Assembly (NCBI RefSeq): GCF_011801125.1
Contig: NZ_CP046171.1
Span: 4,898,001-4,962,000, forward strand
Length of the DNA: 64,000 bases
Direction of reading: 5' to 3'
Source of the DNA: Nocardia brasiliensis
Lineage (GTDB): Bacteria > Actinomycetota > Actinomycetes > Mycobacteriales > Mycobacteriaceae
Below, piece after piece: positions 33,690 through 43,896 of this stretch; the stretch's first letter is position 1; each line of letters begins with the position of its first letter. A program made the position numbers and the translations under genes. The notes beneath the pieces are model-generated. The model ran no database searches, was not told the DNA's origin, and worked only from the letters and a program-made list of their open reading frames with translations.

Positions 33690-35009
33690 TCAGGCGGCCG
33701 CGGGGACGGGCTCCGGGGTGCGCGGGGTGGCGGCGGTGAGTGGGGCGGCCGGTTGGTCGAAGGCCGCTTTGTCGAGGATGCCTTCGCGCTTGGCGACCAG
33801 GACCGGGACGACCATCTGGCCCGCGACATTCGTTGCGGTGCGGATCATGTCGAGGATGGGGTCGATGGCCAGCAGCAGGCCCGCGCCTGCCAGCGGGAGG
33901 CCGAGGGTGGACAGGGTGAGGGTCAGCATGACGATCGCGCCGGTGAGTCCGGCGGTGGCGGCGGAGCCGACCACCGAGACGAACGCGATCAGCAGGTAGT
34001 CGCGCAGGTCGAGGTGGGTGCCGGTGACCTGGGCGACGAAGATCGCGGCCAGGGCCGGGTACACCGCCGCGCAGCCGTCCATCTTGGTGGTCGCGCCGAA
34101 AGGCACTGCGAAGGAGGCATATTCGTTGGGGACACCGAGCCGCTCGGTGACCATCCGCTGGGTCAGCGGCATCGTGCCGATCGAGGAACGAGACACGAAC
34201 GCCAATTCGACGGCGGGCCACGCCTTGGCATAGAACCGCAGCGGGTTGACGCCGCCGACGACGCGCAACAGCACAGGGTACACCACGACGAGCACGATCA
34301 AGCAGCCCGCGTAGACCGCGATGGTGAAGGTGGCCAACGGCCGCAGCAGATTCCAGCCGTAGCTGGCGATCGCCTTGCCGATCAGCCCCGCGGTGCCGAT
34401 CGGAGCGAGCCGGATCACCCACCACAGCGCCTTCTGCACCAGCTCGAGCACCGATTCGGCAAGGGTGAGAAACGGTTTGGCGGCCTCGCCGAGTTTCAGC
34501 GCGGCGACACCGAGCACCGCGCCGAGGAAGACCAGTTGCAGCACATTGCCGTTGGTGAACGCGCCGATCACGTTGGTGGGGATGATGCCGGTGAGGAAAT
34601 CGGTCCAGCCGCCCTTGGACTGTGGCTCCTTGGCCCCGGCCAGCGAAAGGTCGACGCCCTGACCGGGATTGCTGAGCAATCCGAGCACGATGCCGACCGC
34701 CACCGCGACCAGGGCGGTGCCCATGAACCACAGCAGGGTGCGGCCCGCCAGCCGCGCCGCGTTCGTGACGTGGCGCAGCCCGGCCACGCTGACCAGCACC
34801 GCGGTGAACACCAGCGGCGGCACCGCGAGCTTGAGCAGCTGCACGAAAAAGCTGCCGACCTGAGTCAGGGTGCCGGTGAGCCAGGCGGAGCCGGTCGCGC
34901 GGGCCAGCAGGCCCGCGACTATCCCGACTGCGAGACCGAGCAGGATCTGCACGCCGAACGACCAGCGCACCGGATTCAGGGCACGGCTACGCGAACTGGG
35001 TGAGGACAT
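33690..35009 (-). CDS. Dicarboxylate/amino acid:cation symporter family (possible cystine transporter)
   Basis: 439 residues, DAACS family: about eight to ten helices, SRSSIGTMPLTQRMV (hairpin serines), FGATTKMDGCA (sodium/substrate region) and TNVAGQMVVPVLVAKREG near the end. The family transports glutamate, C4-dicarboxylates or, in the TcyP/YdjN branch, cystine. The leader peptide of sulfur type directly upstream argues for cystine or another sulfur compound (inference). ATG 35009 has GGAG seven bases upstream. An IS5-type element sits just upstream of the leader. Confidence 0.83.
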   Translation of the reverse strand: MSSPSSRSRALNPVRWSFGVQILLGLAVGIVAGLLARATGSAWLTGTLTQVGSFFVQLLKLAVPPLVFTAVLVSVAGLRHVTNAARLAGRTLLWFMGTALVAVAVGIVLGLLSNPGQGVDLSLAGAKEPQSKGGWTDFLTGIIPTNVIGAFTNGNVLQLVFLGAVLGVAALKLGEAAKPFLTLAESVLELVQKALWWVIRLAPIGTAGLIGKAIASYGWNLLRPLATFTIAVYAGCLIVLVVVYPVLLRVVGGVNPLRFYAKAWPAVELAFVSRSSIGTMPLTQRMVTERLGVPNEYASFAVPFGATTKMDGCAAVYPALAAIFVAQVTGTHLDLRDYLLIAFVSVVGSAATAGLTGAIVMLTLTLSTLGLPLAGAGLLLAIDPILDMIRTATNVAGQMVVPVLVAKREGILDKAAFDQPAAPLTAATPRTPEPVPAAA

Positions 35010-35057
35010 GGTGGAACTCCAAGACAATCAAGGGATCTGGTGAGACGGACGCAGGCG

Positions 35058-35141
35058 TCAGCGACACAACTGCGCGGCCAAGCGGCCCAGATCCACGTGC
35101 AGCCTGGCCACCAGGTGCACAACCGTCAGAGAGAGATTCAC
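35058..35141 (-). CDS. 27-codon sulfur-type leader peptide upstream of the symporter
   Basis: A short frame from GTG 35141 reads VNLSLTVV, then HLVARLHVDLGRLAAQLCR and a TGA. The core RLHVDLGRLAAQLCR matches the R-x-HVDL-x-R-x5-C pattern of actinobacterial leader peptides that precede sulfate, cysteine and thiosulfate genes. The single cysteine two codons before the stop is the probable sensor: ribosome stalling when Cys-tRNA is short would change downstream expression. Its stop is 48 bases upstream of the symporter start. The pattern match is direct; the mechanism is inferred from other sulfur leaders. Confidence 0.72.
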   Translation of the reverse strand: MNLSLTVVHLVARLHVDLGRLAAQLCR

Positions 35142-35157
35142 AACCCATCCAGCCTAA

Positions 35158-36024
35158 GAGCTCCTATCGGGTTCGATTGCTGAGTCGTCGCCAGCAGATC
35201 AGTGCTGCGGCGAGGTCGAGGAATCCGTGGTGGATGTCGGTGCGGCGTTCCCATCGGATGGCCAGTCGCCGGTACTGGTGCAGCAGGGCGAAAGTTTGCT
35301 CAACGATCCAGCGCCCGGCGGTGACCTTGTCGCGGGTGCCGCGGCGGGCGATGTAGCCGGTGATATGTCGTTGCCGCAGTTCGGCATACACGCTGGGATA
35401 GTCGTATCCCTTGTCGGCGATCAGGGTGGTGATCCGGCGCCGAGGTCGGCCCGCACGCCCACGCAGGGGGCGAACCCGATCGAGCAGTGTGGGCAACATC
35501 AGGTGATCGTTGACGTTGGCCGCAGACAACGTCAACGCGAGCGGGAATCCGTTCGCGCAGGTCAGGATGTGGTGCTTGGTCCCGGTCTTGGCGCGGTCGA
35601 CCGGGCTCGGACCTGTTGCAGCGCCCCTTTTTTCGCCCGCACGTGCGAGCCGTCGACCATGACCCGGTCGAAGTCGATCAGCCTGGCGGCATGGGCGCGG
35701 GCGAGCACGGCCTGATGGATCTGCTCGAACACCCCGGCCGCTTGCCAGTCCCGCAACCTGCGCCAACAGGTCATCCCGGACCCGAACCCCAACTCCTGGG
35801 GCAGGTCCTCCCATCCGATCCCGGTGATCAGCACGAACAAGATCCCCTGCAGCACCAGACGGGAGTCCATCCGTGGCGGTCCCGGCGCCCCGGTCGGCTT
35901 CACCGGGAGTAGCGGTTCGATTACTGCCCACAACTCGTCATCCACGATCCATGGTGCTGCCACAGCGAAACATCCTGCACTGCAACATAACCCAACGCCA
36001 CTCGAAGGAACCTGTTAGGAGCTC
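35158..36024 (-). mobile_element. IS5-family insertion sequence (867 bp)
   Basis: Imperfect terminal inverted repeats: the left end reads GAGCTCCTATCGGGTTC (35158-35174) and the right end, read inward, GAGCTCCTAACAGGTTC (36008-36024), 15 of 17 identical. Both ends are flanked by TAA (35155-35157 and 36025-36027), the likely target duplication. Inside is one transposase in two frames. Complete, and the intact ends suggest a fairly recent insertion. Confidence 0.88.
35164..35963 (-). CDS. IS5-family transposase in two overlapping frames
   Basis: Frame A (35562-35963, GTG start) carries the N-terminal part: IVDDELWAVIEPLLP, WRRLRDWQ and RVMVDGSHVRAKKG, holding the first catalytic Asp (VDGSH). 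Frame B (ending 35164) continues: GPSPVDRAKTGTKHHILT, LIADKGYDY (second Asp) and GRWIVEQTFALLHQYRRLAIRWE (third acidic residue). The switch occurs at a run of six A followed by four G on the coding strand (about 35625-35634), where a -1 slip joins AKKG to GAATGPSPVDRAKTG. IS5-group elements often use such programmed -1 frameshifting to make the full transposase, so this is probably functional rather than broken. Confidence 0.83.
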
Positions 36025-36081
36025 TAAGCGATTCGTCCGACCAATTTTCCCCAGTGCCGCGCAACAGCGTTATGCCATGGG

Positions 36082-37599
36082 TCACATGTCCGCGTCGGCG
36101 CGCGCCCGCCGTGACAGCAGTGACTCGAGCACGACGAGTGCGCCGAGTCCGAGCACGGCCACACCGATCACCCACAACCCGAGATCCGCGCTCGACACGA
36201 ACGCCGCGACAACGTCGCCGGAGCGCGCGTCCGTGGTCGCGGCGAGCGCCTCGGCCACGGTGTGCGGATCGTGCTCGGCCCGGATGTCCGGCGGCAGCGC
36301 GGCGGCGAACCGGGCGGTGAGCACCGTGCCGATGACCGCGACACCGAGCGCGCTGCCGAATTCGCGAGTGGTGGCCTGCAATCCGGCGCCGACGCCGGCC
36401 TGCGCGGGCGGGAGCGCACTCGCGATGGCGCCGGACAGGCTCGGCAGCGCCAGCGTCAACCCGATCCCCAGCACCACCAGCCATGCCGCGTAGCAGAGAT
36501 ACGGCGTCCGCGCACCGCTGGTGGACAACCCGAGCAGCCCGCCGCCGATCAGCACGAACGCCGACGCGACGGTGGCGTCGAGCCCGATGCGCGCCACCAG
36601 GCCGCCGACGTAACGCGGCCCGAACAGCATCGGGATGGTCAGCGGCACGATCCCCAGTCCGGTCGACAGCACCCCGAATCCCTTGGCGTACTGCAAGAAC
36701 GACGCGTTGACATAGAATAGCGCGAACATACCGAAGAAGACCGTTGTCATGCCGAGGCAGGCACCGCGCAGTCGAGGCAGCCGAAACAGGCGCGGATCGA
36801 GCAGCGGGTGTTCGACTTTCAGCTCGACCACCGTCCAGGCAACGAAAAGCACTGCCGCACAGACGAACCCTGAGATGACCGGGACGCTACCCCACCCCGC
36901 CTCCGGCCCTTCAACGATCCCGAGCAGCAGCGCGACCGACGCGCCGACCAGCAGCAGGGTGCCGAGCGGGTCGATCCGGCGCGCGTGCCGCGGCGAGACC
37001 GGCGCGATCAGGGCCGAGAGCGCTAGCAGCGCCAGGGTCAGCGGCACGGCCGCGAGGAACAGCCAGCGCCACGATCCGCTCGAAAGGATCGCTCCACCAC
37101 CGATATTGCCGATCACGCCGCCGAGCCCCGACATCGACGCCCAGGTCGCGATCGTCGCGGCCCTGCGGTCGGCGGGGACTGCGTGCAGCAGGACGGCCAG
37201 CGTATTGGGCAGCACGGCGGCGGCGCCGACACCGGTGATCGCGCGCCCGACGAGCAGGACGACCACGGTGGGCGCGCCCGCCGAGACCAGCGCGCCCGCC
37301 GCGAACAACCCGAGCCCGGCCAGCAGCACGCCCTTGCGCCCGAACCGATCTCCCGCGGCCCCACCGGGAATCACCAAGCAGGCGAAGAAGATCACATACA
37401 TATCGACGATCCAGATGAGTGCCGAGGCGGACGGGTGCAGCTCGCCCGCGGCGAGCAGGGGCACGGCCAGATTGGTCGCGGCGATCATCCCGACGACGAG
37501 CGCCACGCAGGCGCGCATGACGGCGACCAGGCCGGCTCGCGCGCTCGGCCGAGCGTGCGGCGCGAGCGTCCGGCCGCGGCGCAGAGCATTCGATGACAT
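36082..37599 (-). CDS. MFS transporter, DHA2 (EmrB/QacA) drug efflux type
   Basis: 505 residues, about 14 hydrophobic helices. GGAAGDRFGRKGVLLAG is the loop 2-3 motif, VGRAITGVGAAAVLPNTLAVL the motif C region, and RATIATWASMSGLGGVIGNIGGG is typical of 14-helix drug exporters. It is divergent from a LysR regulator, which probably controls it. The start ATG 37599 corresponds to MSSNALRRGRTL; the long upstream open frame is not real coding sequence. Confidence 0.9.
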   Translation of the reverse strand: MSSNALRRGRTLAPHARPSARAGLVAVMRACVALVVGMIAATNLAVPLLAAGELHPSASALIWIVDMYVIFFACLVIPGGAAGDRFGRKGVLLAGLGLFAAGALVSAGAPTVVVLLVGRAITGVGAAAVLPNTLAVLLHAVPADRRAATIATWASMSGLGGVIGNIGGGAILSSGSWRWLFLAAVPLTLALLALSALIAPVSPRHARRIDPLGTLLLVGASVALLLGIVEGPEAGWGSVPVISGFVCAAVLFVAWTVVELKVEHPLLDPRLFRLPRLRGACLGMTTVFFGMFALFYVNASFLQYAKGFGVLSTGLGIVPLTIPMLFGPRYVGGLVARIGLDATVASAFVLIGGGLLGLSTSGARTPYLCYAAWLVVLGIGLTLALPSLSGAIASALPPAQAGVGAGLQATTREFGSALGVAVIGTVLTARFAAALPPDIRAEHDPHTVAEALAATTDARSGDVVAAFVSSADLGLWVIGVAVLGLGALVVLESLLSRRARADADM

Positions 37600-37645
37600 G
37601 ATCCGAACGCTAGGTACGCAGGCAGTATGCGTGCCATGCAATCTC

Positions 37646-37662
37646 GGCAAAAACTTCTTGCC
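37646..37662. promoter_or_regulatory. Inverted repeat in the MFS/LysR divergent region
   Basis: GGCAA (37646-37650), seven bases, then TTGCC (37658-37662). It is a small dyad of the size bound by LysR proteins, 12 bases before the LysR start and 46 bases from the MFS start. Confidence 0.45.
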
Positions 37663-37674
37663 TACGATGCAAAC

Positions 37675-40039
<2,365 letters not shown>

Positions 40040-40040
40040 C

Positions 40041-40120
40041 CTGGACATTCGATCACCAGGTAATGGTGGCGGAGGCTACTCGGCCGATGCCGCCACCATT
40101 ACCTGGTGATCAGCTGTCCA
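40041..40120. repeat. Palindromic repeat element, copy 2
   Basis: CTGGACA at 40041-40047 and TGTCCA at 40115-40120 are the outer arms. The inner 22-bp arms GATCACCAGG... and ...CCTGGTGATC are perfect. It begins two bases after the proS stop codon and runs into the end of the next gene on the other strand, providing its last 15 codons. Confidence 0.9.
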
Positions 40121-40978
40121 ACCGTGCGCCCCGAGCGCGGCACGGACTCGATCGAGCACCACGTGCGGGCGGTGTCGCAGCAGGGCGGCGTTCACGCGGA
40201 CCACGCGCCAACCGGAGGCTTCGAGTGTCGCTATGCGGTCGATGTCCTTGGTGCGTTGCCCGGGGTCGGACCAATGCTGAATGCCGTCGTATTCGACCGC
40301 GACCCGCCATCGCTCCCAGCCCATGTCGACGCGAGCGATGAATCCACCGCCCCCACCGCGTACCACCAACTGGGTTGTCGGCCTTGGTAATCCGTCATCC
40401 AACAGCAGCAGCCGGGTGTGTGATTCCTGCGGCGATTCGGCGCCGCCGTCGATGACCTCGAGCAACGCCGACAGGCGATGCGCGCCGCGCGCGCCGGGAT
40501 GGGCGGCGGCGACGGCCGCGATCTGCGCGGCCGCCAATCCGGTTGCGGCACAGAGCGCATCGATGACCGGCACGGCTTCCTCCCGCGGCAGGCGACGGCC
40601 GAGGTCGAAGGCCGTCCTGGCCGGTGTCGTCACCAGAAACCCCGCCGCCGTGCAGCATTCGGCGGGGCCGAGTTCGACCTGCACCGCACGGATTCCGGCG
40701 GGCGCCTTGTAATGTCCGGCCCGTGCGATCTCCGGTGGCTGCCGCGGGTCCAGCCAGCGAGTACCGTGCAGGGCCGCCGCCGAGTACCCGACCAGGATCC
40801 CGTCCCCCTTGGCCCAGTGCCCTGCCGCTCGGGCTCGCGTGACAGCGTCGATCGGACATCCCTTGCGCAGGTAGACATCCGGGAGCAGCCGCACGAAGTT
40901 GTGCCGGAGTTCCCATCGAGAGACCAGCCCTGCCCGCCGCGCCCAAGACCCGGGAAACGGTTCATCGAGTACCCCCAT
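40076..40978 (-). CDS. DUF559-type (Vsr-like endonuclease fold) protein with repeat-derived C-terminus
   Basis: 300 residues. The N-terminal part resembles AbiEi-like winged-helix proteins (NFVRLLPDVYLRKG, YSAAALHG). The C-terminal third is the DUF559 restriction-endonuclease-like fold: VDMGWERWRVAVEYDGIQHWSD with the catalytic acidic residue in VEYDGIQH, and LEASGWRVVRVNAALLRHRPHVVLDRVRAAL. Such proteins are common in actinobacteria; their role is unknown, and relatives are associated with toxin-antitoxin or restriction. The last residues (ADHQVMVAASAE) are read from the palindromic repeat, which has replaced the original end. Confidence 0.75.
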   Translation of the reverse strand: MGVLDEPFPGSWARRAGLVSRWELRHNFVRLLPDVYLRKGCPIDAVTRARAAGHWAKGDGILVGYSAAALHGTRWLDPRQPPEIARAGHYKAPAGIRAVQVELGPAECCTAAGFLVTTPARTAFDLGRRLPREEAVPVIDALCAATGLAAAQIAAVAAAHPGARGAHRLSALLEVIDGGAESPQESHTRLLLLDDGLPRPTTQLVVRGGGGGFIARVDMGWERWRVAVEYDGIQHWSDPGQRTKDIDRIATLEASGWRVVRVNAALLRHRPHVVLDRVRAALGAHGWTADHQVMVAASAE

Positions 40979-41685
40979 GCCCGAGCACTATGCCGCCACC
41001 CACCGACAAGTTCCCGCTGCGCGACCGTCCCACGCTCTCGCGCGGTCGAACCTGGCGCCACCACCGCGACGCTCGACACCACACCTCGCGTCTGCACGCT
41101 GAACTCCGCGGCTGAGCCCGGTCGCACAAGTCCGGCCGGACGCCCGCACGGTTCGGCTCGTCATTTGGCAAGGCGGAGCAGGAGGCCGACATCCGGGGGT
41201 TGTACCGGTACGGACGACAACGCCGCCAGACAGAGAGCCGAACCGCGAAGGCGTCGGATGACAGGGCCTAGCCACGCCGAGCAGTCCGGTATCAGCCCGG
41301 TCAACGGCTATCGAGCCGGTAAGCCACGAAATCCCCTCAGCCACTTTACATCTCGGACAATCTGTACATCAGCAGGCATCCTCACGACGTCGGGTATCCG
41401 ATCGGCCACGCGATGCGCGTTCCGGGTGCGCTGAGCAAGGAAGGAACGTAGACAATTGAGGGCGCAATCAGACGACGCCCACCCACCCGGGCACCCCTTG
41501 CCGACGATCACATCGAACCGGACCGGCCCCCGCCACTGCCACGTTGCAGCGCGGCACCCAACCTGCACGACTGCACCTGTAGCAACGCGGGTATCGCTGC
41601 CACCAACGGCGAACAAAGCCAGCGACGCGGTGCCTCGCCCCCGTCCCGTGGCCATGGCCGCGACGAGCATTGACCACACACACTC

Positions 41686-41766
41686 CTGGACACTCGATCA
41701 CCAGGTAATGGTGGCGGAGGCCACTCGGCCGATGCCGCCACCATTACCTGGTGATCAGGTGACCAG
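41686..41766. repeat. Palindromic repeat element, copy 3
   Basis: Outer CTGGACA (41686-41692) and TGACCAG (41760-41766); inner arms GATCACCAGG... and ...CCTGGTGATC, perfect over 22 bp. Ends the first tandem unit. Confidence 0.9.
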
Positions 41767-41937
41767 GTCAAGAAGGCCCACCATCGTCAAATTGCAGCGC
41801 GGCACCCAACCTGCACAAATGCACCTGTAGCAACGCGGGTATCGCTGCCACCAACGGCGAACAGGGCCAGCAACGCGGCGCCACCCTCCGTCGCACCCCG
41901 ATGGCCGCAACAAGCCGGGCATTGGCCACACACACTC

Positions 41938-42018
41938 ATGGTCGTCTGATCACCAGGTAATGGTGGCGGAGGCCACTCGGGCGATACCGCCACCATCACC
42001 TGGTGATCGAGTGCCCAG
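41938..42018. repeat. Palindromic repeat element, copy 4 (degenerate outer arms)
   Basis: Inner arms from 41948 to 42008 with one mismatch (CCATCACC instead of CCATTACC). The left outer arm has changed to ATGGTCG and the right is TGCCCAG. Ends the second tandem unit. Confidence 0.85.
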
Positions 42019-42257
42019 GTCAGGACCGGCCCGCCACCAGCACGTTGCAGCGCGGCGACCATCCTGCACGAACGCACCTGTGGCACGCGGGTATCGCTGC
42101 TGCCAGTGGTGAACAGGCCAGCGGCGCGATGCCTACCCCCGTCGCGCACCGGTGGCACGCGGTGTCGCTGCCACCAACGGTGAACAGAGCCAGCAACGCG
42201 GTGCCTGGCCCCCCGTCCCGCGGCCATGGCCGCGACGAGCATCGGCCACGCACCCTC

Positions 42258-42338
42258 CTGGACACTCGATCACCAGGTAATGGTGGCGGAGGCCACTCGG
42301 CCGATGCCGCCACCATTACCTGGTGATCAGGTGACCAG
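42258..42338. repeat. Palindromic repeat element, copy 5
   Basis: Outer CTGGACA (42258-42264) and TGACCAG (42332-42338); perfect inner arms, identical to copy 3. Lies 45 bases beyond the LysE stop and could act as its terminator hairpin. Confidence 0.9.
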
Positions 42339-42383
42339 GTGCGGGCTCGGCGTGGCGGGGCGGCGGGGCGGGCTCGGCGGGGA

Positions 42384-43010
42384 TCAGTTGCTCTGCACTG
42401 CGATTCGGAGGCCGAAGGCTACTAGGAGGGTGCCCATTACGGTGTCGATGGCGCGGCGGACGCTTTGGCGCGCCAGGACTCCGCGTAGCGCGTCGACGAC
42501 GTTCGCGATGACGGTGAACCAGGTCAGCGAGACCAGTGCGGCGATGACGCCGAGCGAAATGCTGTCTACGGCAGTCGGTTCGGCGGGCAGGAACTGGGGC
42601 AGCAGCGCGATGAAGAACACCGCGACCTTCGGATTGAGCAGGTTGGTCAGCATTCCCTGCCGGAACGCCGCCGCCGCGCTCAACCGATTGTCCAGAACAT
42701 CGGCGTTCACGTCGTAACCACCGCGCCGGGCCGCCAGCAGCGCCCGCACACCGAGCACCACCAGATACGCCGCCCCGATCAGTTTGACCACGGTGAACGC
42801 CACCGCCGACGCGGCGAGCAGCCCGGCGACGCCGAGCGCGCTCACCACCGACCAGCCGAAGACCCCCACGGCTATCCCCGCCGCACACGCCATCCCCGCC
42901 CGTCGTCCCGACAGCACCGAACTCCGGGTGACGATCACGAAATCCGGCCCCGGCGACATCGCCGCCACCCAAACCACGCCCCCCAAAGCGAGCGCCTGCG
43001 CTGTAGACAT
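42384..43010 (-). CDS. LysE-family amino acid exporter
   Basis: 208 residues with about six hydrophobic helices. The family start is LGGVVWVAAMSPGPDFVIVTRSSVLSGRRAGM, and GMLTNLLNPKVAVFFIALLPQFL is the second conserved block. The family exports amino acids or homoserine lactone-like compounds across the membrane; the substrate cannot be told. The start is ATG 43010, one codon after a GTG, with GGCGGGG upstream. Confidence 0.88.
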   Translation of the reverse strand: MSTAQALALGGVVWVAAMSPGPDFVIVTRSSVLSGRRAGMACAAGIAVGVFGWSVVSALGVAGLLAASAVAFTVVKLIGAAYLVVLGVRALLAARRGGYDVNADVLDNRLSAAAAFRQGMLTNLLNPKVAVFFIALLPQFLPAEPTAVDSISLGVIAALVSLTWFTVIANVVDALRGVLARQSVRRAIDTVMGTLLVAFGLRIAVQSN

Positions 43011-43079
43011 CACCCCGCCACCCTAAACGAGCCCCCGCCCGCCGGAACCCGCCAACTACCCGGCTCCATCACCCGCACC

Positions 43080-43543
43080 CGCGCCCTGCTCGACTGGGCG
43101 GCCCCACGCCTCGGCGAACCGCTCACCGCCGAGGATCTGGCCCGCGCAGGCCGGTGTCCGCTACACCCTCGCGCGCCGGATCATCGACCAGCTGGGCACC
43201 GGCTCGCCCAGCGCATCACCCGCGCCCTGCTCGAGTAGGCGGCCCGGGGCTCGGTGATCCACTTACCGTCGAAGGGACCTGGCCGCGCGGGCCAGTGTCT
43301 CGCCGCACACCCTCGCACGCCGATTCACCGACCAGCTGGGCACCTGCCCCGGGCAGGGGCTGCTCGCCCAGCGCATCAGGTGCGGCCGCGCCCTGCTCGA
43401 AATAACCGAGCTCCCAGTGGAATTCGTTGCGCGACGGGTCGGTCTGTCTTCCGCGACCAACCTCCGCCGCCGGTTTCTCCTGCACTCGGCACGACGCCTG
43501 GCGCCTACCGTCGAGCCTTTCGTACCGAGGGTTGACCCGCGCT
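43080..43543 (+). pseudogene. Duplicated remnant of an AraC/GlxA-type regulator's DNA-binding domain
   Basis: Read in shifting frames, the sequence gives LLDWAAPRLGEPLTAEDLAR, then TLARRIIDQLGTG, a second copy (about 43225-43350) with SPHTLARRFTDQLGTCPGQ and LLAQRIRCGRALLEITELPVEFVARRVGLSS and a final GTTPGAYRRAFRTEG. This order is the double helix-turn-helix of AraC-family regulators. The first helix-turn-helix segment is present twice, and the frames are broken by several indels. No intact gene. Confidence 0.68.
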
Positions 43544-43634
43544 GAACCATCGAGCAGGACAGTCTGGGGCATGCCGCCGGCCCGAGAGGTGATTCGCCTG
43601 CGACCCGCCGCCCGAGGCATGTCGTCGACCCGGA

Positions 43635-43697
43635 GGGCGACCCCAGCGGGCAACCCCAGCGGGCAACCCCAGCGGGCAACCCCAGCGGGCGACCCGG
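43635..43697. repeat. 13-bp minisatellite, four full units
   Basis: Unit GGGCAACCCCAGC repeated at 43635 (first unit with CGA for CAA), 43648, 43661 and 43674, followed by a partial fifth. The unit length of 13 shifts frame at each copy, so it is not coding. Confidence 0.85.
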
Positions 43698-43896
43698 ACG
43701 AAGCATCTACGGGGGCGCGCTGTCGATACGTCGTCGTCCGCTGCTGGGTGGACCGGTAGGAGGCATGCCTGAAGATGGTGCCGCCTATAACACCAGGGCT
43801 TCTGTTTCGTGTTGATCGACGTGCTCAGGATGCTTCTGGCGCACAATGGGCCCAGCCGGGTTTTGGGTCCGGGTGGCCGAGCTGGGAGGTCCTGGG

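Larger units (their letters stand above)
41535..42338. repeat. Three tandem copies of a roughly 230-300-bp unit
   Basis: Units begin near 41535, 41785 and 42040 and each ends in a palindromic element (41766, 42018, 42338). Shared landmarks in each are TTGCAGCGCGGC, then CCTGCAC, CACCTGT, GCGGGTATCGCTGC and a GCCATGGCCGC-like stretch (altered in the second unit). The third unit holds an extra internal duplication of the CGCTGCCACCAACGG part, making it longer. Divergence between units is moderate. Confidence 0.82.
40979..42383. other. Gene-free region with a tandem repeat array
   Basis: No frame here has family content. The first 550 bases (40979-41530) show no recognised feature. From about 41535 a tandem array of palindrome-bearing units fills the region. 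Long open frames on both strands only reflect the repeats and high GC. Confidence 0.65.

Noticed and set aside
40979..41530. Search for a tRNA or small gene in the long gap after the DUF559 gene
   Set aside because: No cloverleaf, CCA end or coding frame was seen.
41508..42326. Several frames on both strands containing DHQVMVA-type peptides
   Set aside because: The shared peptide comes from translating the palindromic repeat; no domain and no ribosome sites.
41686..42338. Possible CRISPR array
   Set aside because: Repeats are 80-bp palindromes at uneven spacing and the spacers are themselves repeated; no cas genes.
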